Below the pieces are notes generated by a model. The model did no database searches and was not told where the DNA came from. It saw only the letters and a list, made by a program, of their open reading frames with translations. Both the position numbers and the translations under genes were made by a program. Positions 26,085 through 34,324 of a DNA stretch of 64,000 bases are shown here, in pieces. This DNA is from Flavobacterium cyclinae (GTDB lineage Bacteria > Bacteroidota > Bacteroidia > Flavobacteriales > Flavobacteriaceae), in NCBI RefSeq assembly GCF_021172145.1, contig NZ_CP089095.1:2542001-2606000 (forward strand), given 5' to 3'. The stretch's first letter is position 1. Each line of letters opens with the position of its first letter.

Positions 26085-26117
26085 AATCCTGACAGGTTTT
26101 TGAAACCTGTCAGGATT
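26085..26117. terminator. Perfect palindrome / probable terminator after the membrane-protein unit
   Basis: AATCCTGACAGGTTT and AAACCTGTCAGGATT are perfectly complementary around a short loop. The position, six bases after a stop, fits a terminator, but no long T-run follows. The same TGACAGG...CCTGTCA pattern may therefore be a dispersed palindrome. Confidence 0.6.
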
Positions 26118-26132
26118 AAAGAAACAAACAAC

Positions 26133-26432
26133 ATGAATTGGTCTTATCTATTAAAACATTGGTTTTCAACTTTATTAGTTGCACCAATTATTTCTGATAT
26201 TATAAATTACTTTTTTAAAGACACACATACCTTATTTAATCTAACTACTGTCTATCCTATTACGGTAATATTTGGATTATTTTTTTCACTACCAACTTAT
26301 TTCATAATAGGATTAACATATTATGCATTTAATAAAAAAGGTGTAAATTCTAATAACATAAAATTATTTATACTAATTGTATGCTCAATTGGAATTATTA
26401 TATCATTTTATATCATTTTATATCATTTTTAA
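26133..26432 (+). CDS. Small membrane protein, probably truncated by a 10-bp repeat
   Basis: From the ATG at 26133 the frame gives 99 residues with three membrane segments, ending FYIILYHF. An upstream in-frame start at 26100 lies within the palindrome and is rejected. The last codons are three copies of TATCATTTTA (26401-26430). Removing one 10-bp copy would join the frame to a further 34 or so codons (to about 26532) encoding another hydrophobic helix (AYLVTSIFFGLFYKI) and a polar tail. The present form therefore looks frameshifted by repeat expansion. Family unknown. Confidence 0.65.
   Translation: MNWSYLLKHWFSTLLVAPIISDIINYFFKDTHTLFNLTTVYPITVIFGLFFSLPTYFIIGLTYYAFNKKGVNSNNIKLFILIVCSIGIIISFYIILYHF
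26401..26430. repeat. 10-bp tandem repeat TATCATTTTA, 3 copies
   Basis: Two perfect copies and a third with one change (TATCATTTTT). Because 10 is not a multiple of three, a change in copy number shifts the frame of the overlapping membrane-protein gene. Confidence 0.85.
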
Positions 26433-26568
26433 CAATAGAGAAAAAAATATTGCTCTAGCCTATTTAGTAACATCAATATTTTTTGGGTTGTTTTATAAAA
26501 TAGAAAACAATGAAACAAATAAAAATAAATGAAATTATTGTTGCAGATGATAAAACCTATCTGAACAA

Positions 26569-27384
26569 TTATATAACCACCAAAACCAACCACCACAAAA
26601 TTGGAATGCTTTCTACCCAAAATGAAGCATAATATCTGGAGCGATTTTCATTAGCAAAATAAATAAATACCGCAATTGTAATACAAACCAACAACTTAAA
26701 TAATAAAGGCAAAAAATGATGATTATCGTAGTAAAAAAACTCTAACAGCAAAAGCATAAAAAGTAAAATATAACCCAATTTTTTCGTCAGCCTTACTCCT
26801 ATCCGTTGTGGAACCGTTTGTAAATGAGGATCATCAAATTTAACATCCACAATTTCAAAAACTAAAACAAGTGAAAAGACTAATAAAAATCGCTGTATTG
26901 CCATTAATATAACATCAAATGAAAAAGCAACAGAAGCTTCTTGTAAAGGCAACACAACCGTTACCCCTACCCATGTAAGACTCACGATGTAAATTTTTAT
27001 TCCTTTCCAGTTTCTTGCATTCTGTTTGTTTGGAAAAAAAGGCAATGTATATAAAAGCGTTAGTCCAAAAAATGCAACAGCACTTAACTTGGTTTCCCAA
27101 CTCAATTGCAAGAAAAAATAAAAACAAGATAAAAATGAAATAAAACTTAAAAAAACAATCGCTTTTAATTCTTTTTTGATTTCGGTTTTGTTTAACCTTG
27201 CAATGGCATCGTACTTCACAAAATTATACCCTACTACCGTCCCAAAAAAAGCAAACCAAGCAACTGATAAATCCCCTTGAACTCCAAAGAAATATTGCGT
27301 CATCGATACTAATGCAAATGCCGAAAATGCCACGTGCAAACTGCTGTTAATATAAAAATCGAGAATTTTCTTAAAAATAACCAT
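26569..27384 (-). CDS. UbiA-like polytopic membrane protein
   Basis: The 271-residue protein has seven to nine hydrophobic segments. Two polar stretches fit degenerate UbiA prenyltransferase positions: NFVKYDAIARL (about residues 54-64, in place of the usual N-D-x-x-D) and FEIVDVKFDDPHLQTVPQRIG (about 184-203, with a D-x-x-x-D pattern). Loss of the first full Asp-rich motif makes catalytic activity doubtful. The minus strand carries TAATTTTG seven bases before the ATG (27396-27389), so the leader would be very short. Confidence 0.6.
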   Translation of the reverse strand: MVIFKKILDFYINSSLHVAFSAFALVSMTQYFFGVQGDLSVAWFAFFGTVVGYNFVKYDAIARLNKTEIKKELKAIVFLSFISFLSCFYFFLQLSWETKLSAVAFFGLTLLYTLPFFPNKQNARNWKGIKIYIVSLTWVGVTVVLPLQEASVAFSFDVILMAIQRFLLVFSLVLVFEIVDVKFDDPHLQTVPQRIGVRLTKKLGYILLFMLLLLEFFYYDNHHFLPLLFKLLVCITIAVFIYFANENRSRYYASFWVESIPILWWLVLVVI

Positions 27385-27534
27385 TCAACAAAATTAATCA
27401 ATCTGTTAATAAGACTCGAATTTAGTTGATAAAATCACAAAAAATCCTATTTTAAAAACAATTTATTACAAGATTAATAATTACTTTTGTTGTCCAAAAC
27501 AACACATAAAAATACTTATACACTTTTTTTGTAA

Positions 27535-30378
27535 ATGAGAACAGATGCATTCGCTTTGAGACATTTAGGACCTCGCGAGAGTGACTTAAATCACATGTTA
27601 AAAACTATTGGTGTAGCTACTTTAGACCAATTAATTTATGAAACCATTCCAGATGATATTCGTTTAAAAAACGACTTAAATTTAGAAGCTCCAATGTCAG
27701 AATTTGAGTATTTAACTCACATTCAAGAATTAGGAAAGAAAAACAAAGTATTCAAATCGTATATCGGTTTAGGATATCACCCAACAATTATTCCTGCGGT
27801 TATTCAAAGAAATATTTTTGAAAATCCGGGATGGTACACGGCTTACACACCTTATCAAGCTGAAATTGCACAAGGTCGTTTAGAAGCTATTTTAAATTTC
27901 CAAACAACCGTTATCGAATTAACAGGAATGGAGATTGCAAATGCTTCTTTACTTGATGAAGGAACCGCTGCTGCAGAAGCAATGGCGTTACTTTTTGATG
28001 TAAGAACTCGTGACCAAAAGAAAAACAATGTGAATAAATTCTTCGTTTCGGAAGAAATTTTACCACAAACTTTATCGGTTTTACAAACACGTTCAACTCC
28101 ATTAAACATTGAATTAGTAGTTGGAAATCATGAAACATTTGATTTCTCAACGGAATTCTTTGGTGCTATTTTACAATATCCAGGAAAATACGGTCAAGTT
28201 TATGATTACGCTGGATTTATTGCAAAAGCAGCTGAAAACGAAATCAAAGTAGCAGTTGCTGCTGATATTTTATCGCTAGCTAAATTAACACCTCCAGGTG
28301 AAATGGGTGCTGCAGTTGTTGTAGGTACTACGCAACGTTTTGGTATTCCAATGGGTTACGGCGGACCACATGCTGGATATTTCGCAACGAAAGAAGAATT
28401 CAAACGTTCAATGCCAGGAAGAATCATCGGTGTTTCTATTGATGCTAATGGAAACCGTGCATTACGTATGGCTTTAGGAACTCGTGAGCAACACATCAAA
28501 CGTGAAAAAGCAACTTCAAACATTTGTACTGCTCAAGTTTTATTAGCGGTTATGGCTGGAATGTATGCGGTGTATCACGGACCAAAAGGTTTACAATATA
28601 TTGCTGATAAAGTGCATGCTTCTGCGGTTACTACTGTCGATGCTTTAAATAAATTAGGAGTTTACCAAACAAATTCTGCTTTCTTCGATACGATTTTAGT
28701 TAAAGCTGATGCAAATAAAGTAAAAGCGATTGCTGAAAAACATGAAGTAAACTTCTTCTATCCAGATGCTGAAACGATTTCGATTTCATTTAACGAAACG
28801 ACTTCTGTAAACGATATCAATCAAATTATCGCAATTTTTGCTGAAGCAACTGGTAAAGATTCATTTTCAGTAAATCAATTAGCAAATGATTCGATGGTTC
28901 CTGAAAACTTAGTTAGAAAATCTACTTTCTTACAATATGATGTTTTCAACAACAACCATTCAGAATCGCAATTGATGCGTTATATCAAAAAATTAGAGCG
29001 TAAAGATTTATCGTTGAATCACTCAATGATTTCATTAGGTTCTTGTACCATGAAATTAAATGCTGCTGCTGAAATGTTACCGTTATCAATGGCTAATTGG
29101 AACAGCATTCACCCTTTTGCACCAGTTGAACAAGCGGAAGGATACCAAATCATGTTGAAAAAATTAGAGCATCAATTAAATGTAATTACTGGATTCAAAG
29201 GAACTACATTGCAACCTAATTCAGGTGCTCAAGGAGAATATGCTGGTTTGATGGCAATTCGTGCTTATCACCAATCAAGAGGCGATCATCACAGAAATGT
29301 ATGTTTGATTCCTGCTTCTGCTCACGGAACAAACCCAGCTTCTGCTGCTATGGCGGGAATGGAAATCATCGTAACTAAAACCATGGAAAATGGAAATATC
29401 GATGTAGAAGACTTAAGAGCTAAAGCTATCCAACACAAAGATAATTTATCTGCTTTAATGGTTACTTATCCATCAACTCACGGAGTTTTTGAAAGTGCTA
29501 TTATCGAAATTACAAATATCATCCACGAAAATGGAGGTTTAGTATATATGGACGGTGCTAACATGAATGCACAAGTAGGATTAACAAATCCTGCTACTAT
29601 TGGTGCTGATGTTTGTCACTTAAACTTACACAAAACTTTCGCTATTCCTCACGGTGGTGGTGGACCTGGCGTTGGACCAATTTGTGTGAACGAAAAATTA
29701 GTTCCTTTCTTACCAACGAATCCAATTATTCCAACAGGAGGAAGTCAAGCGATTACTGCAATTTCATCGGCACCTTATGGTTCGGCTTTAGTATGTTTAA
29801 TTTCTTACGGCTATATTGTTATGATGGGCGCTGAAGGATTAACAAACGCTACTAAATATGCTATCTTGAATGCTAACTACATGAAAGCACGTTTCGAAGG
29901 ACATTATCCAATCTTATATTCTGGAGAAATGGGAAGAGCCGCTCACGAAATGATTTTAGATTGTAGAGCTTTCGAAGAAAAAGGTATCAAAGTAACAGAT
30001 ATTGCAAAACGTTTGATGGATTATGGATTCCATGCGCCAACCGTTTCTTTCCCAGTAGCTGGAACTTTAATGGTGGAACCAACAGAATCTGAAGATTTAG
30101 CAGAATTAGATCGTTTTTGCGATGCCTTAATTTCTATTCGTAAAGAAATTGAAGTTTCTACTAAAGAAGATGCAAACAATATTTTAAGAAATGCGCCACA
30201 TACTTTAGCTATGCTTACCGCTAACGAATGGGTTTTCCCATATACAAGAGAGCAAGCTGCTTATCCGTTAGATTACATTGCAGAAAATAAATTCTGGCCA
30301 ACAGTTCGTCGTATTGATGAAGCATATGGTGATAGAAATTTAGTATGTTCTTGCGCGCCAATTGAAGCTTATATGTAA
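27535..30378 (+). CDS. gcvP: Glycine dehydrogenase (decarboxylating), P-protein
   Basis: The 947-residue single-chain P-protein has both halves. The N-terminal half begins FALRHLGPRESDLNHML and includes GYHPTIIPAVIQRN. The C-terminal half carries the PLP lysine in LNLHKTFAIPHGGGGPG (about residue 701). It decarboxylates glycine and passes the aminomethyl group to lipoylated GcvH; gcvT and gcvH are not in this window. No glycine riboswitch was seen in the 150-base leader. A TACTTTTG at 27482-27489 could be a -7 element. Confidence 0.97.
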   Translation: MRTDAFALRHLGPRESDLNHMLKTIGVATLDQLIYETIPDDIRLKNDLNLEAPMSEFEYLTHIQELGKKNKVFKSYIGLGYHPTIIPAVIQRNIFENPGWYTAYTPYQAEIAQGRLEAILNFQTTVIELTGMEIANASLLDEGTAAAEAMALLFDVRTRDQKKNNVNKFFVSEEILPQTLSVLQTRSTPLNIELVVGNHETFDFSTEFFGAILQYPGKYGQVYDYAGFIAKAAENEIKVAVAADILSLAKLTPPGEMGAAVVVGTTQRFGIPMGYGGPHAGYFATKEEFKRSMPGRIIGVSIDANGNRALRMALGTREQHIKREKATSNICTAQVLLAVMAGMYAVYHGPKGLQYIADKVHASAVTTVDALNKLGVYQTNSAFFDTILVKADANKVKAIAEKHEVNFFYPDAETISISFNETTSVNDINQIIAIFAEATGKDSFSVNQLANDSMVPENLVRKSTFLQYDVFNNNHSESQLMRYIKKLERKDLSLNHSMISLGSCTMKLNAAAEMLPLSMANWNSIHPFAPVEQAEGYQIMLKKLEHQLNVITGFKGTTLQPNSGAQGEYAGLMAIRAYHQSRGDHHRNVCLIPASAHGTNPASAAMAGMEIIVTKTMENGNIDVEDLRAKAIQHKDNLSALMVTYPSTHGVFESAIIEITNIIHENGGLVYMDGANMNAQVGLTNPATIGADVCHLNLHKTFAIPHGGGGPGVGPICVNEKLVPFLPTNPIIPTGGSQAITAISSAPYGSALVCLISYGYIVMMGAEGLTNATKYAILNANYMKARFEGHYPILYSGEMGRAAHEMILDCRAFEEKGIKVTDIAKRLMDYGFHAPTVSFPVAGTLMVEPTESEDLAELDRFCDALISIRKEIEVSTKEDANNILRNAPHTLAMLTANEWVFPYTREQAAYPLDYIAENKFWPTVRRIDEAYGDRNLVCSCAPIEAYM

Positions 30379-30409
30379 TATTAAGATTCGAGAAATAAAT
30401 ATTAAGATA

Positions 30410-30444
30410 AAGGTTTCAAGTTGAAAAATTTGAAACCTTTTTTT
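30410..30444 (+). terminator. Rho-independent terminator of gcvP
   Basis: AAGGTTTCAA pairs with TTGAAACCTT and is followed by a T-run. It lies about 30 bases past the gcvP stop and abuts a heptamer array. Confidence 0.85.
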
Positions 30445-30476
30445 AACCCATTACCCATCACCTTTAACCCATTACC
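30442..30476. repeat. Heptamer array TTTAACC/CATTACC, 5 copies
   Basis: TTTAACC, CATTACC, CATCACC, TTTAACC, CATTACC, then an A-run and the haemoglobin ATG. The array forms the leader of the next gene. Confidence 0.85.
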
Positions 30477-30482
30477 AAAAAA

Positions 30483-30854
30483 ATGACCGACATCGAAACT
30501 AGAGAAGATATTTTACTAATTATGCGCAAGTTTTATGACAAACTTTTTGCGGATGATTCGATTAATTTTTTCTTTACCAAAGTAACTTCTGTTGATCAAC
30601 ATTTAGAAGCCCATTTTGAAATTTTGGCTACATTTTGGGAGCAATCACTGTTTCTAAAAGGCGGTTATTTTAATAATATGTTTTCCATACATAAAGAGGT
30701 TCACGACAAACATGCCTTTACTAAAGAACACTTTGACACTTGGATAAGCCATTTCAACTTGACAATTGATGAGCATTTCGAAGGAAAATATGCCGAACAA
30801 ATGAAAACACAAGCATTGAGTATGGCAACTATAATGCAGATAAAATTCAATTAA
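30483..30854 (+). CDS. Group III truncated haemoglobin
   Basis: The 123-residue protein matches group III truncated globins: short N-terminus, HFEILATFWEQSLF (about residues 40-53), HKEVHDKHAFTKEHFDTW (about 73-90) with the proximal His, and no glycine motifs of group I. These globins bind oxygen or NO and may act in redox or nitrosative stress defence. It is 104 bases after gcvP, behind a terminator and heptamer array, so it is probably transcribed separately. Confidence 0.85.
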   Translation: MTDIETREDILLIMRKFYDKLFADDSINFFFTKVTSVDQHLEAHFEILATFWEQSLFLKGGYFNNMFSIHKEVHDKHAFTKEHFDTWISHFNLTIDEHFEGKYAEQMKTQALSMATIMQIKFN

Positions 30855-30951
30855 ACGCTGTTAATTTTAGAATTTCATTTTTTTAAAGCAATTTTACTAC
30901 GATTTTAATAAAAATAGTAAAAACCAATAAGTTACCAAATCATTAACAACA

Positions 30952-30959
30952 TAATTTTG
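30952..30959 (+). promoter_or_regulatory. Probable -7 element of the KAS III-like gene
   Basis: TAATTTTG matches TAnnTTTG and lies 29 bases before the ATG. No clear TTG lies at the -33 distance. Confidence 0.4.
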
Positions 30960-30988
30960 TAAATTCGATTTACCAAAAAATTAAAAAA

Positions 30989-32047
30989 ATGAATATCAAA
31001 ATAACTGGTTCTGGAAGTTATATTCCTACCGAAGTAGTATCCAATATAGATTTTGCTCAACATACTTTTTTAAACGATGATGGAACACCATTTCCCCATC
31101 CTAATGATATAGTAGCTCAAAAATTTCTTGAAATTACAGGAATTCAAGAAAGAAGATACGTTACTGATAATTTATGTACTTCGGATATTGCAGTAATTGC
31201 TGCTGAAAAAGCAATTGAAGATGCTAAAATCGATAGAGAAACATTAGACTATATCATCTTAGCTCATAATTTTGGCGATGTAAAAAAAGGAGCCATTCAG
31301 TCTGATATTTTACCAAGCTTAGCTTCACGTGTTAAACAACGTCTTGGCATTAAAAACCCAAGTTGCGTGGGTTATGATATATTATTTGGTTGCCCTGGTT
31401 GGGTTGAAGGTGTTATTCAAGCTTATGCCTTTATTAAATCCGGAATGGCAAAAAAATGTTTGGTTATAGGAGCCGAAACATTATCACGTGTTGTTGATAT
31501 GCACGATAGAGATTCTATGATTTATTCTGATGGTGCAGGCGCCACCGTAATCGAACTTTCTGATGAAGAAGGTGGTATTTTAGCACATGAATCGGCAACA
31601 TTTGCTTATGAAGAGGCCGGTTATTTGTTTTTTGGAAATTCATTTAACAAAGATCATGACCCAGATGTTCGGTATATTAAAATGTACGGAAGAAAAATCT
31701 ATGAATTTGCCTTAAGTAATGTTCCAAAAGCAATGGCTTCATGTTTAGAGAAAAGTGGTGTTCCTATTGAAAAAGTGAAAAAAGTATTAATTCATCAAGC
31801 CAATGAAAAAATGGATGAAGCGATTATTCATCGTTTTTTCAAACAATACAAACAAAATCCACCAGAAGGCATCATGCCAATGAGCATTCATAAATTAGGA
31901 AACTCAAGTGTAGCTACTGTTCCAACCTTATTTGACTTAATGATGAAAGGTCAATTAGAAAATCAAGAACTAAACAAAGGTGATGTAATTTTATTTGCAT
32001 CGGTTGGAGCCGGTATGAACATTAATGCAATTGTATATCAGATGTAA
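30989..32047 (+). CDS. 3-oxoacyl-ACP synthase III (FabH-like) family protein
   Basis: The 352-residue thiolase-fold protein has the KAS III triad: Cys in DILFGCPGWVEG (about residue 134), His in LIHQANEKMDEA (about 271) and Asn in LGNSSVATVPTL (about 305). FabH starts fatty acid synthesis by condensing acyl-CoA with malonyl-ACP. The length, slightly above FabH, and GVQ-less N-terminus suggest a specialised paralogue, and the neighbouring methyltransferase, glycosyltransferase and Mla genes suggest lipid work. The precise substrate is unknown. Confidence 0.87.
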   Translation: MNIKITGSGSYIPTEVVSNIDFAQHTFLNDDGTPFPHPNDIVAQKFLEITGIQERRYVTDNLCTSDIAVIAAEKAIEDAKIDRETLDYIILAHNFGDVKKGAIQSDILPSLASRVKQRLGIKNPSCVGYDILFGCPGWVEGVIQAYAFIKSGMAKKCLVIGAETLSRVVDMHDRDSMIYSDGAGATVIELSDEEGGILAHESATFAYEEAGYLFFGNSFNKDHDPDVRYIKMYGRKIYEFALSNVPKAMASCLEKSGVPIEKVKKVLIHQANEKMDEAIIHRFFKQYKQNPPEGIMPMSIHKLGNSSVATVPTLFDLMMKGQLENQELNKGDVILFASVGAGMNINAIVYQM

Positions 32048-32050
32048 AAA

Positions 32051-32080
32051 AGTTGGAAGTTGGAAGTTGGAAGTTGGAAG
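32051..32080. repeat. Heptamer array AGTTGGA, 4 copies
   Basis: Four perfect AGTTGGA units plus AG. One unit provides the TTG of the promoter at 32067-32095. Confidence 0.9.
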
Positions 32081-32095
32081 AAAAAAGTAAATTTG
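32067..32095 (+). promoter_or_regulatory. Promoter of the methyltransferase gene (TTG-N18-TAAATTTG)
   Basis: TTG at 32067-32069 inside the heptamer array and TAAATTTG at 32088-32095 are 18 bases apart. The ATG at 32115 is 19 bases past the -7 element. Confidence 0.55.
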
Positions 32096-32114
32096 TACAC
32101 CAATTTTTATTTCA

Positions 32115-32645
32115 ATGTACGAAAACACATATCCGAGTAAGCGATTCAATATCACTTTAGATTTTCTAAAAAAACATATTTCAACTTCAGAAACCATTTT
32201 TGATTTAGGAGTTCCAAATCCTTTTTCAAAAATTATGGTAGAAAATGGGTATACAGTTATCAACACTAAAGGAGAAGACATCGACAACGATCAATCAGCA
32301 CTTCAAAATGAAAATTATGATGTGTTTACTGGTTTTGAAATTTTCGAACATTTACTAAATCCTTATACAGTTTTACAAAACGTAAAAGCTGATAAAATTT
32401 TAATCTCGATACCTTTACGTTTGTGGTTTTCTTCTGCGTATAGAAGTAAAACCGATATGTGGGACCGTCATTATCATGAATTTGAAGATTGGCAATTGGA
32501 TTGGCTTTTAGAAAAAGCAGGATTTAAAATAGTGGACCGAGTGAAATTTACACATCCAGTTAAGAAGTTAGGTTTTAGACCATTGTTGAGATGGTTTACC
32601 CCGAGATATTATTTGGTTTACGCAGAAAGAGTGACTAGTAATTAG
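32115..32645 (+). CDS. Class I SAM-dependent methyltransferase
   Basis: The 176-residue protein has motif I-like ETIFDLGVPNPFSKIM (about 27-42), an acidic strand end VINTKGEDIDND, FTGFEIFEHLLNPYTVLQN as motif II/post II, and a late RDRHYHEFEDWQ-type region (WDRHYHEFEDWQLDWLL). It matches small Methyltransf_11-like proteins, with substrate unknown. The C-terminal VTSN and stop fall inside a heptamer array shared with the start of the glycosyltransferase gene, 18 bases on. Confidence 0.78.
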   Translation: MYENTYPSKRFNITLDFLKKHISTSETIFDLGVPNPFSKIMVENGYTVINTKGEDIDNDQSALQNENYDVFTGFEIFEHLLNPYTVLQNVKADKILISIPLRLWFSSAYRSKTDMWDRHYHEFEDWQLDWLLEKAGFKIVDRVKFTHPVKKLGFRPLLRWFTPRYYLVYAERVTSN

Positions 32646-32664
32646 CAAATAGTGATTAGTCAAA
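32630..32664. repeat. Heptamer array AGTnAnT, 5 copies
   Basis: AGTGACT, AGTAATT, AGCAAAT, AGTGATT, AGTCAAA in register. It spans the methyltransferase stop and ends at the glycosyltransferase ATG. Confidence 0.8.
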
Positions 32665-33512
32665 TGAAATACTATATTATCATTCCGGCCTATAACGAAG
32701 AAGCTTTTATGAGCTTAACTTTACAATCGTTAGTTGAACAAACCGTTTTACCAACAAAAATTGTGGTTGTGAATGATAATTCTACCGATAAAACTCCGGA
32801 AATTGTTTCTGAATTTGCTTCCAAATACCCATTTATAACTTTAGTGAATAAAAAATCGGATGCGATTCATTTACCTGGAAGTAAAGTAATTCAGGCATTT
32901 CATGAAGGAGAAAAAAATATTGATGACAATTACGATATCATCGTAAAAGTAGATGCCGATTTGATTTTTCCTAAGAACTATTTTGAAACCATCATTAATC
33001 ACTTTCAATCCGATGATAAAATTGGAATGGTTGGAGGCTTTTGTTACATCGAAAAAAACGGCAATTGGGTTTTAGAAAACTTGACCGATAAAGATCACAT
33101 TCGTGGTGCCTTAAAAGCGTATCGAAAAGAAACCTTCAAACAAATTGGTGGACTAAAATCGCAAATGGGTTGGGATACCGTTGACGAATTACTTTGTAAA
33201 TTTTACAATTGGAAAGTGGTAACTGATGAAAGTTTACACGTAAAACATCTAAAACCCACTGGAGCAAGCTACAACCAAGCCGCTAGATTCAAACAAGGTG
33301 AAGCATTTTATACCTTAGGATATGGATTCTTCATCACAGCAGTTGCTTCCTTAAAATTAGCTATGCGAAAAGGAAAACCTTTATTGTTTTTAGATTATAT
33401 CAAAGGGTTTTGGAAAGCCAAAAGAGAAAACAAAACCATGTTAGTTACTCCTGAACAAGCTAAATTCGTTAGAAAATATCGTTGGCAGAAGATGAAAGAG
33501 AAGTTATTTTAA
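32664..33512 (+). CDS. Glycosyltransferase family 2
   Basis: The 282-residue GT-A fold protein begins MKYYIIIPAYNEEAFMSLTL. VVVNDNSTDKTPEI (about 34-47) is the nucleotide-binding part, KVDADLIFPKNYFE contains the DxD metal motif (about 93-97), and GGLKSQMGWDTVDELLC is the acceptor-side catalytic region. A GTG at 32652 would only add residues from the repeat, so the ATG is preferred. It probably modifies a lipid or surface glycan; no membrane helix is strong. Confidence 0.87.
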   Translation: MKYYIIIPAYNEEAFMSLTLQSLVEQTVLPTKIVVVNDNSTDKTPEIVSEFASKYPFITLVNKKSDAIHLPGSKVIQAFHEGEKNIDDNYDIIVKVDADLIFPKNYFETIINHFQSDDKIGMVGGFCYIEKNGNWVLENLTDKDHIRGALKAYRKETFKQIGGLKSQMGWDTVDELLCKFYNWKVVTDESLHVKHLKPTGASYNQAARFKQGEAFYTLGYGFFITAVASLKLAMRKGKPLLFLDYIKGFWKAKRENKTMLVTPEQAKFVRKYRWQKMKEKLF

Positions 33513-33546
33513 TCTTTTCCATAAAAATATAGTATTTTTACTGCAT

Positions 33547-33574
33547 ACTAGAAACTGATTACTGAATACTGAAT
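33547..33574. repeat. Heptamer array ACTGAAT-type, 4 copies
   Basis: ACTAGAA, ACTGATT, ACTGAAT, ACTGAAT just before the mlaE start. The unit is the same as in the inverted array at 15278-15308. Confidence 0.85.
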
Positions 33575-33577
33575 AAA

Positions 33578-34324
33578 ATGATGCTCATTCGCTACTTATC
33601 GCAAATAGGAAAATATTTCATTATGTTGAAAGAAATTTTCAACAAACCAACCAAATGGTCGGTAATGAAACAACTTATATTCAAAGAAGTTGATGATTTA
33701 ATTATTGGATCATTAGGAATTGTTTCTTTTATATCCTTCTTCGTTGGTGGTGTTGTGGCTATTCAAACAGCATTAAACTTAACAAATCCTTTGATTCCAA
33801 AATTTTTGATCGGTTTTGCAACTCGTCAATCGGTGATTTTAGAGTTTGCTCCTACATTTATCTCGATTATTATGGCAGGTAAAATGGGCTCGTTCATAAC
33901 CTCTAGTATTGGTACTATGCGTGTAACTGAACAAATAGATGCGTTAGAAGTAATGGGAGTTAACTCCTTAAATTATTTGGTTTTCCCAAAGATGATTGCA
34001 TTACTTTTATATCCATTTGTTATTGGATTGAGTATGTTTTTAGGTGTTTTTGGAGGTTGGATGGCGGCCGTTTATGGTGGTTTTACGACTAGTTTTGAAT
34101 TTACTACTGGATTACAAACCGAATTTATTCCTTTCCATATAACATATGCTTTTATAAAAACAGTTGTTTTTGCTTTATTATTAGCTACAATTCCTTCTTT
34201 TCATGGATATTACATGAAAGGGGGTGCTTTAGAAGTTGGAAAGGCAAGTACCGTTTCTTTTGTTTGGACATCCGTTGTCATTATTTTAATGAACTTTATA
34301 TTAACCCAACTCCTATTGAGCTAA
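33578..34324 (+). CDS. mlaE: MlaE-family ABC transporter permease
   Basis: The 248-residue protein has five or so membrane helices and the MlaE signature GSFITSSIGTMRVTEQIDALEVMGVN, in two parts (about residues 106-131). It forms the inner membrane permease of the lipid-trafficking Mla complex, moving phospholipids between inner and outer membranes. Its stop shares one base with the mlaF start. No MlaD-like gene follows here. The start could be the first or second of two adjacent ATGs. Confidence 0.92.
   Translation: MMLIRYLSQIGKYFIMLKEIFNKPTKWSVMKQLIFKEVDDLIIGSLGIVSFISFFVGGVVAIQTALNLTNPLIPKFLIGFATRQSVILEFAPTFISIIMAGKMGSFITSSIGTMRVTEQIDALEVMGVNSLNYLVFPKMIALLLYPFVIGLSMFLGVFGGWMAAVYGGFTTSFEFTTGLQTEFIPFHITYAFIKTVVFALLLATIPSFHGYYMKGGALEVGKASTVSFVWTSVVIILMNFILTQLLLS

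Noticed and set aside
27385..27534. Glycine riboswitch before gcvP
   Set aside because: No glycine-aptamer-like conserved segments are visible in this AT-rich leader.
32652..32663. GTG start of the glycosyltransferase
   Set aside because: It falls in a heptamer array; the ATG at 32664 begins directly with the GT-A first strand.
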